Assembly (NCBI RefSeq): GCF_946479715.1 | Contig: NZ_CAMLHF010000184.1 | Coordinates: 1 to 11,188 of the forward strand | Direction: 5' to 3' | Length of the DNA stretch: 11,188 nucleotides | Origin: an uncultured Pedobacter sp. | GTDB taxonomy: Bacteria; Bacteroidota; Bacteroidia; Sphingobacteriales; Sphingobacteriaceae | Shown: in pieces, positions 6,399 through 11,188 of the stretch | How the letters are laid out: each line of letters opens with the position of its first letter | Position numbering within the stretch: the first letter of the stretch is position 1 | Made by a program: the position numbers and the translations under genes | The notes under the pieces: model-generated | Database searches by the model: none | Seen by the model: the letters and a program-made list of their open reading frames with translations, nothing else | Told to the model about the DNA's origin: nothing

Positions 6399-7700
6399 TT
6401 ATTTCAAATGAGGTTTGTATGTAGTTGTATTTACTATTGCTTTAAGCTCTTGTAAAATGGCATACAGGCCAAAATTTGTCCGGTTAACATAAATAAAATG
6501 CTTAACACCCCTTGCTTGTTTAAACTCGGCCATCTTAGAAATCTTTTCTCCATAGGAATATAGTTGAGCAAAGAATTCCGGATTATCAAAATTGAATGTT
6601 TTGCTCGTATATGGTCTGGCGAACAGTTCAATCATTTCACGATAAGCGTGATAATAGAATTCGATCTGCTCAGCATTATCTTCCTTATGAATCATTTCTA
6701 GTTTTCGAAAAGCTTCGATTGTCCTGGTTTTATCTTTAATCACATCAGTAGATATGAGTGAGAAAAAGGGATAATAGAAGTCATCGGGCATTTCTTTTAT
6801 ACAACCAAAATCGATAACCCCTAGTTTTTCTTCCGGAGTGATCAAAAAATTTCCGGGATGAGGGTCAGCATGAACTGCTCTTAATTCGTGCTGCTGGAAG
6901 TTATAGAAATCCCAAAGGGCCTGACCAATTTTATTTCGTAATTCCTGTGAAGGGTTTGTTTTTAAAAATTCTTTTAGATGAAGACCATCTATCCAATCCA
7001 TCGAGATTATTTTCTTTCCCGACAATTCCGGATAATAAGTTGGGAAAACAACATTGGTCAGATTTTTACAAGCTTCAGAAAACTCGATAGAACGTTTTAC
7101 TTCCAGTTCATAATCAGTTTCCTCTAATAAACGTTCTTCAACTTCTTTAATGTAAATATTTAATTCTTTCTCGCTCATACCTAATAAGCGGAATGCAAAA
7201 GGTTTTACCATTTTAAGATCAGAAGAGATGCTATCGCCAACACCTGGATATTGAATTTTAACTGCAAGTTTTTTTCCGTTTAATTCAGCAGTATGAACCT
7301 GGCCAATTGATGCTGCATTGGTTGATCTGAGATTAAATTTATCGTAAATCTTTTCTGGAGTTTTTCCAAAGCTTTTGCTAAATGTTCTTACAATAAGTGG
7401 TCCTGATAGTGGGGGAGCATTATATTGTGATTGGGTAAACTTATCAATATAAGATTTAGGTAGGATATTTTTATCCATGCTTAACATTTGAGCAATCTTT
7501 AGTGCACTTCCTTTTAGTTCACTAAGTGATTTATAAATATCTGTAGCATTGTCTTCATTTAACTCATCTTTAGTAAGCTCTGGATTAAATAGCTTTTTAG
7601 AGTAGTGTTTGATATAGTTGCCGCCTATCTGAAATCCTGTTTTTACAAATTTGGCCGACCTCTGCGTTTTAGTTACGGGGATACTGCTTTGCTCTTTCAT
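6399..7700 (-). CDS. ABC1/AarF/UbiB (COQ8-like) atypical kinase family protein
   Basis: A 433-residue member of the UbiB/COQ8 protein-kinase-like family. Visible landmarks: the family signature helix LKGSALKIAQMLSMD (62-76), where the KxGQ motif appears as KIAQ (Lys68, Gln71 kept, Gly to Ala); the Ala-rich loop NAASIGQVH (128-136) replacing a Gly-rich loop; nucleotide-binding Lys148 in LAVKIQYPG; EETDYELE (193-200); catalytic loop VHADPHPGNF (276-285); and metal-binding IDFG (296-299). There is no C-terminal transmembrane anchor such as that of E. coli UbiB (about 546 residues); the end resembles the soluble COQ8 type. Relatives support ubiquinone synthesis as ATPases or lipid-associated regulators, but Bacteroidota use menaquinone, so the substrate here is unknown. 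The start lies 6 nt after the TetR gene stop, which makes a two-gene operon likely. No clear terminator follows. Confidence 0.9.
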   Translation of the reverse strand: MKEQSSIPVTKTQRSAKFVKTGFQIGGNYIKHYSKKLFNPELTKDELNEDNATDIYKSLSELKGSALKIAQMLSMDKNILPKSYIDKFTQSQYNAPPLSGPLIVRTFSKSFGKTPEKIYDKFNLRSTNAASIGQVHTAELNGKKLAVKIQYPGVGDSISSDLKMVKPFAFRLLGMSEKELNIYIKEVEERLLEETDYELEVKRSIEFSEACKNLTNVVFPTYYPELSGKKIISMDWIDGLHLKEFLKTNPSQELRNKIGQALWDFYNFQQHELRAVHADPHPGNFLITPEEKLGVIDFGCIKEMPDDFYYPFFSLISTDVIKDKTRTIEAFRKLEMIHKEDNAEQIEFYYHAYREMIELFARPYTSKTFNFDNPEFFAQLYSYGEKISKMAEFKQARGVKHFIYVNRTNFGLYAILQELKAIVNTTTYKPHLK

Positions 7701-7706
7701 CTGATC

Positions 7707-8360
7707 TTAGAATCTCATCTTCTCTTTAAAATGCCCGTTCCTTGAAAGAAACTTGCCATACTCCAATAGATTGTCTATAGGTGATCTTTGAAATAGGTCA
7801 AAGGTTACATTTATACCTTTTTCTATTGCTTCGTCTGTTTTTTCAAACCCTGCGCTGTCATCATTCATCCAGAATTTTACTATAAAGGCAAATTGAATCC
7901 AAAGGGCATCTTTATACCTTTTGCTAAAAAATTTTCTTTCAGCCAGTTCTCCTGTTTCCAGACCTTCGTTCAAGATTTCTTCGGCAAAATGTTCAAATAT
8001 TGGTTTTACTCCAGAAAGTGCATCTGGAGTCGAGAATCTGTCTTTAGCTGTTTTAAGGCTATAAATTACAAAACTTCTTTGCTTTTTGAGTACTTCAACA
8101 TAGCTATAAAAAAAAGCAAGGATTTTATCTCTGGATGAATAATCATTCCAAATCTCCTGTTGCTGTAAAGTATCAATGGTTTCCACTATTAATTCTACCC
8201 ATATGATCTTTTCTACGCTTTCAAAAGAAGCATAAAACTCATAAAAATCGGACTCAGATATCTTTAATTTTTTAACAAAACTATAAACTGATTTAGGTTT
8301 CTCATCGTTCATTAAAACGTAATCGATGTAGCCATTTCGAATTTGCTGAGCAGTTGCCAT
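7707..8360 (-). CDS. TetR-family transcriptional regulator
   Basis: A 217-residue one-domain-pair regulator. Residues about 5-55 form the TetR DNA-binding domain; the helix-turn-helix SVYSFVKKLKISESDFYEFY (24-43) followed by ASFESVEKI aligns with the usual pattern of a recognition helix ending in FY and a following S-E-L/V helix. Residues 55-217 are a helical ligand-binding and dimerisation region typical of Bacteroidota members and too divergent to name a ligand. The gene is the first of a likely operon with the ABC1 kinase 6 nt downstream, so it probably regulates that kinase gene, and itself, in response to an unknown ligand. Upstream, AAAAAGGA sits almost against the ATG, a weak Shine-Dalgarno at best. 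The 111-nt gap to hutU contains no exact TAnnTTTG box or strong dyad that I can see. Confidence 0.88.
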   Translation of the reverse strand: MATAQQIRNGYIDYVLMNDEKPKSVYSFVKKLKISESDFYEFYASFESVEKIIWVELIVETIDTLQQQEIWNDYSSRDKILAFFYSYVEVLKKQRSFVIYSLKTAKDRFSTPDALSGVKPIFEHFAEEILNEGLETGELAERKFFSKRYKDALWIQFAFIVKFWMNDDSAGFEKTDEAIEKGINVTFDLFQRSPIDNLLEYGKFLSRNGHFKEKMRF

Positions 8361-8471
8361 TTCCTTTTTATTTATATAACGTATAAGTAGTTAGCATGTT
8401 TCAAAAACCATTTAAAGTTATTGAATTATTCTATCATCGTTTTGTAATAAAAAGTTGAATTTGGCTAAATG

Positions 8472-10136
8472 TTATAGGCCTAAACGGTGTTTTCTTAAGG
8501 TGTCCTTTGCAATATCATAGCCAGCATCAGCATGTCTTATAACCCCCAATGCCGGATCATTATGTAGCACACGTTTAATTCGCGCTTCAGCATCGGCAGT
8601 ACCATCAGCAACTATCACCATTCCAGCATGTATGGAATACCCAATTCCAACTCCTCCACCATGATGAAGTGAAACCCAGCTTGCTCCTCCAGCTGTATTA
8701 ATTAATGCATTAAGAATAGGCCAGTCTGCCACAGCATCTGAGCCATCCAGCATTGCTTCGGTTTCCCGGTTTGGCGAAGCAACAGAGCCTGTATCTAAAT
8801 GATCTCTACCAATTACAATTGGGGCTTTTACCTTTCCTTCGGCCACTAATTTATTAAATGCCACGCCGGCTTTTTCTCGTTCCCCCTGGCCAAGCCAGCA
8901 AATCCTGGCAGGTAAACCCTGAAATGCAATGCGTTCCTGAGCCATGGTAATCCATTGTTTCAAACTTTCGTTTTCAGGAAATAATTCAAGGATCAATTTG
9001 TCTGTTTCGTAAATGTCTTGTGGATCCCCGCTTAAAGCAGCCCATCTAAAAGGGCCTTTGCCCTCACAAAAAAGTGGACGAATATAAGCTGGAACGAAAC
9101 CAGGGAAGTCAAATGCATTTTTAACACCAACTTCCAGTGCGCGCCCACGCAGGTTGTTGCCATAATCAAATGTGATAGCTCCTCTTTTCTGTAATTCCAG
9201 CATTTGCCGCACATGCTTAGCCATTGTAGCATAAGAGCGTTCTACATACTTATCAGGATTTGAAGTACGCAAAGCATTGGCTTCTGAAACACTCAATCCT
9301 TCAGGGAAATATCCAATTAAAGGGTCGTGTGCCGAAGTCTGATCAGTTAAAGTATCAGGTGTAATATTTCTATCTATCAATCGCTGTAATAATTCAACTG
9401 CATTACAAACCACACCAATGGATAATGCCTTACCTTCTTGTTTGTATTGCAATGCCCTGTCAATTGCAGCATCAATGTCATGTTCAATTTCGTCGATGTA
9501 ACGTGTTTCTAATCTTTTCTGAATGCGCCATTCTTCGACCTCAGCTGCCAGGCATACACCCTTGTTCATTGTTATTGCGAGTGGTTGGGCACCCCCCATA
9601 CCCCCAAGTCCAGCCGTAACATTTAAAGTGTTTTTTAAATTACTGTCAAAGTGTTTTTTTGCCAACGCTGAATAGGTTTCATAAGTGCCCTGTACTATGC
9701 CCTGCGAGCCTATGTAAATCCATGAGCCTGCTGTCATTTGACCATACATCATCAAGCCCTTATCTTCCAGCTCATCAAAGTGTTGTTGGGTAGCCCATTT
9801 TGGTACTAATTGGGAGTTCGATATCAATATCCTTGGTGCATCTTTATGTGTTGGTAATACTCCTACAGGTTTGCCAGACTGTATTAACAGCGTCTCTGTG
9901 TCTTCCAGGTTTTGCAAAGCTTTAATGATTAATGCTAAGGCTTCTTTATTTCTTGCAGCTTTGCCACGGCCACCGTAAACAATAAGCTCTTCCGGACGCT
10001 CTGCAACCTCAGGATCAAGGTTGTTTAATAACATTCGCAATGCGGCTTCCTGTACCCATCCTTTGCAGGTTAATGTAGTGCCGGTTGGTGTATTTTTTTT
10101 ACTGAGATCAAGATTTAAATTCATAATAGCAGTCAT
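8472..10136 (-). CDS. hutU: Urocanate hydratase (urocanase)
   Basis: A 554-residue enzyme of full family length that converts urocanate to 4-imidazolone-5-propionate, the second step of histidine breakdown, using tightly bound NAD as an electrophile. Conserved blocks: [12 protein letters not shown] (52-63), [15 protein letters not shown] (132-146), the NAD-binding [11 protein letters not shown] (174-184), [14 protein letters not shown] (407-420) with the active-site cysteine Cys413 (Cys410 in Pseudomonas putida), [19 protein letters not shown] (442-460), and [11 protein letters not shown] near the C-terminus. The ATG at 10136 is used; a second in-frame ATG at 10124 would remove four residues and cannot be excluded. 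A -7 box lies 20 nt upstream. No hutH, hutI, hutG/ftcD or hutC is in the window, so the other steps must be encoded elsewhere. It is divergent from the small His/Cys-rich gene. Confidence 0.97.
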   Translation of the reverse strand: MTAIMNLNLDLSKKNTPTGTTLTCKGWVQEAALRMLLNNLDPEVAERPEELIVYGGRGKAARNKEALALIIKALQNLEDTETLLIQSGKPVGVLPTHKDAPRILISNSQLVPKWATQQHFDELEDKGLMMYGQMTAGSWIYIGSQGIVQGTYETYSALAKKHFDSNLKNTLNVTAGLGGMGGAQPLAITMNKGVCLAAEVEEWRIQKRLETRYIDEIEHDIDAAIDRALQYKQEGKALSIGVVCNAVELLQRLIDRNITPDTLTDQTSAHDPLIGYFPEGLSVSEANALRTSNPDKYVERSYATMAKHVRQMLELQKRGAITFDYGNNLRGRALEVGVKNAFDFPGFVPAYIRPLFCEGKGPFRWAALSGDPQDIYETDKLILELFPENESLKQWITMAQERIAFQGLPARICWLGQGEREKAGVAFNKLVAEGKVKAPIVIGRDHLDTGSVASPNRETEAMLDGSDAVADWPILNALINTAGGASWVSLHHGGGVGIGYSIHAGMVIVADGTADAEARIKRVLHNDPALGVIRHADAGYDIAKDTLRKHRLGL

Positions 10137-10156
10137 ATAAAGGCAATGTTACCAGA

Positions 10157-10164
10157 CAAATGTA
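10157..10164 (-). promoter_or_regulatory. Probable -7 box of hutU
   Basis: On the minus strand TACATTTG (10164-10157) is an exact TAnnTTTG match ending 20 nt before the hutU ATG. The -33 zone (about 10184-10188) lacks TTTG and overlaps the divergent promoter box. Confidence 0.5.
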
Positions 10165-10176
10165 TATAATTATATA
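10163..10176. promoter_or_regulatory. Perfect 14-bp palindrome between divergent promoters
   Basis: TATATAATTATATA reads the same on both strands. It is in the 60-nt hutU/small-gene intergenic region, touches the hutU -7 box and would occupy the spacer of both promoters. It could be an operator or simply AT-rich melting DNA. Confidence 0.35.
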
Positions 10177-10184
10177 GAATTGGT

Positions 10185-10192
10185 TAAGTTTG
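10185..10192 (+). promoter_or_regulatory. Probable -7 box of the small His/Cys-rich gene
   Basis: TAAGTTTG matches TAnnTTTG and ends 4 nt before the TTG start codon at 10197, so the message would have almost no leader. The TAA of the box is also the in-frame stop upstream of the gene, which rules out a longer protein. No TTTG is seen at the -33 distance. Confidence 0.45.
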
Positions 10193-10196
10193 GTTT

Positions 10197-10541
10197 TTGA
10201 AATTGAAAGAAAAGGTTTTACATATCAATAAAGCTATCTCGATCGTTTTGTTAATGGTCTTTTCCATTGCACTTACGCCATTTAGCATTCTTCATAGTCA
10301 TCATGAGGAGGAGACGCAATGTGCAAAAAATGGAGAGACCTGTAAACATCAATTCCACGTACGTACGCATGCTGATACTTGTTTAATATGTGCGGCTCAT
10401 TTCGAAAAAGACTACATCACCACTCACTCTCATTACACTTTATATCAGGTTAGCAAATCTGGTTTAAAACCTGTAGAGGCAATCAGCAATTCTTATGCTG
10501 ACTTAATCCGTTTAGGATTAAGAGGCCCACCGATAGCTTAA
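10197..10541 (+). CDS. Small exported or membrane-anchored His/Cys-rich protein, probably metal-binding
   Basis: A 114-residue protein with a TTG start; the upstream in-frame stop at 10185 and the lack of ATG before codon 20 (10254) make TTG at 10197 (or 10203) the best start. Residues 1-12 are basic and 13-30 hydrophobic: a signal peptide or single membrane anchor. The rest is rich in His and Cys: ILHSHHEEE (31-39), Cys42, Cys49, then KHQFHVRTHADTCLICAAHF (50-69) with Cys62 and Cys65 as CxxC, and THSHY (76-80). It ends RGPPIA. Small His/Cys-rich periplasmic proteins with a C-terminal GPP-type ending are found beside TonB-dependent receptors in Bacteroidota and, more distantly, resemble DUF2946-type proteins; I cannot fix the family. 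The TonB receptor 124 nt downstream on the same strand supports a role in metal or metal-chelate uptake or sensing. The metal is not shown. Confidence 0.75.
   Translation: MKLKEKVLHINKAISIVLLMVFSIALTPFSILHSHHEEETQCAKNGETCKHQFHVRTHADTCLICAAHFEKDYITTHSHYTLYQVSKSGLKPVEAISNSYADLIRLGLRGPPIA
10502..10522 (+). other. Perfect hairpin inside the 3' end of the small His/Cys-rich gene
   Basis: CTTAATCC (10502-10509) and GGATTAAG (10515-10522) form an 8-bp stem with a 5-nt loop, 19 nt before the stop codon. It has no T run, so it is not a standard terminator. It may protect the 3' end of a processed message or be a by-product of the coding sequence. Confidence 0.3.
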
Positions 10542-10567
10542 TATTTCTTTAATTTATTGCTTGTCAT

Positions 10568-10604
10568 GACGCTGCATGGATTTTGTGCGACGCATCATGA
10601 TTTT
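10568..10604 (+). repeat. Direct repeat with 21-bp period in the TonB-receptor leader
   Basis: GACGCTGCATGGATTTT (10568-10584) recurs as GACGCATCATG-ATTTT (10589-10604): GACGC, two variable bases, CATG, then ATTTT. Unit spacing is 21 bp, two helical turns. The pair lies 62 nt before the receptor ATG in the 124-nt gap after the small gene and could be a tandem regulator-binding site. Confidence 0.4.
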
Positions 10605-10665
10605 ATACACTCAATTGAAGCCGACTTGAGCATTCAGGGAGGTTTGTAATCATATAATTATATTC

Positions 10666-11188
10666 ATGAAAAAGATACAATTTTTAATAGTTGTACTACT
10701 ATATACGTTTTTCTCTGCAACTGGTTTTGCTGCTGAATTAATAGAATTGAAAGGTAAAGTTGTGGATGCTGAAACCCAACAACCGTTACCAGGGGCATCG
10801 ATTTTAATCCCAGACCTTCGGGTTTCTGTTATGACAAATGAATCGGGTGAATTTATCTTAAAAAATGTACCCGCCCGGGGTAGCTTCCTTGTACAGATTA
10901 GATATGTAGGTTATCAAACAATAACCCAAACTGTCGATTTTAAGAATGTAGGGTCAATGGAATTTGCCTTAAAATCAAGCGTAATCGAGGGGCGGGAAGT
11001 AGTTATAACAGGGTCGGCAAATAGTTCCGATAATAAAAAAAATAGCACCTCTATAGCAACTGTAAGCAAGGCCGACTTGCTTTATCGTCCTTCAACCAAC
11101 TTAATAGATGCTATATCCCGTACACCAGGTGTGTCTCAAATCACAACTGGAGCTGGAATATCAAAGCCGGTTATTCGTGGCTTAAGCT
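10666..11188 (+). CDS. TonB-dependent outer-membrane receptor, N-terminal part only
   Basis: The gene starts with ATG at 10666 and runs off the right edge; 174 codons are visible. Residues 1-23 are a signal peptide (MKKIQF, hydrophobic core, cut near FAA). Residues about 28-102 are a carboxypeptidase-regulatory-like domain (KGKVVDAETQQPLPGASILI, then TNESGEFIL and VQIRYVGYQ), the extension common to Bacteroidota receptors. A TonB-box-like segment EVVITG (111-116) follows. The plug domain begins at about residue 125 and includes LIDAISRTPGV (146-156) and ISKPVIRGLS (165-174). The barrel is outside the window. No SusD gene is visible, and the plug start looks more like the siderophore/metal/heme group than the SusC sugar group. 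The His/Cys-rich gene upstream supports metal-related transport. Substrate is inferred, not shown. Confidence 0.9.
   Translation, partial: MKKIQFLIVVLLYTFFSATGFAAELIELKGKVVDAETQQPLPGASILIPDLRVSVMTNESGEFILKNVPARGSFLVQIRYVGYQTITQTVDFKNVGSMEFALKSSVIEGREVVITGSANSSDNKKNSTSIATVSKADLLYRPSTNLIDAISRTPGVSQITTGAGISKPVIRGLS

Noticed and set aside
8371..8390. TATAACGTATA region upstream of the TetR gene as an operator
   Set aside because: The symmetry breaks after two bases from the centre; it is only an AT-rich stretch with a short TTATA direct repeat.
10561..10600. TCATGA copies at 10564 and 10595 as a long hairpin or riboswitch
   Set aside because: TCATGA is itself a palindrome and the inner bases pair poorly; the direct-repeat reading fits better.
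10638..10643. GGGAGG as the Shine-Dalgarno of the TonB receptor
   Set aside because: It is 22 nt upstream of the ATG, too far for normal use, and no nearer start codon fits the signal peptide.

Overview
The window looks like ordinary chromosome from a Bacteroidota species, most likely the Sphingobacteriaceae (Pedobacter or Mucilaginibacter type). Four things point there: AT-rich DNA; exact matches to the Bacteroidota -7 promoter box TAnnTTTG upstream of several genes, with few Shine-Dalgarno sequences; the long Bacteroidota-type HisRS; and a TonB-dependent receptor with an N-terminal carboxypeptidase-regulatory-like domain. The assignment rests on sequence features only. No RNA gene, insertion sequence, phage gene, CRISPR array or clear island boundary was seen, and no gap between genes exceeds 300 bases.

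Left end (1-911, minus strand): the 5' part of a CapA-family lipoprotein gene, then a secreted NlpC/P60 (C40) cell-wall peptidase. A hairpin terminator lies between them, and the peptidase has a well-formed two-box promoter. Positions 1145-3819 (plus) hold pdhA and pdhC, the E1-alpha and double-lipoyl E2 subunits of pyruvate dehydrogenase. E1-beta and E3 are not here. A strong intrinsic terminator follows, and hisS (3916-5304) starts directly behind it from what looks like a leaderless promoter.

The middle (5297-8360) is all on the minus strand. A stand-alone receiver-domain response regulator is followed by an NTF2/SnoaL-like protein whose 3' end overlaps hisS by 8 bp. A TetR-family regulator is followed 6 nt later by an ABC1/UbiB-type atypical kinase. 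Next comes hutU (urocanate hydratase, 8472-10136, minus) without other histidine-degradation genes.

Right end (10197-11188, plus): divergent from hutU, a small His/Cys-rich exported protein with a TTG start precedes the first 174 codons of a TonB-dependent receptor. This resembles a metal or metallophore uptake locus. The hutU/small-gene intergenic region has back-to-back -7 boxes around a perfect 14-bp palindrome, and the receptor leader has a direct repeat with 21-bp period.

Most genes are core or common Bacteroidota functions. The least explained parts are the TetR-ABC1 kinase pair, the His/Cys-rich protein plus receptor with its leader repeats, and the two promoters whose boxes sit 4-5 nt from the start codon.
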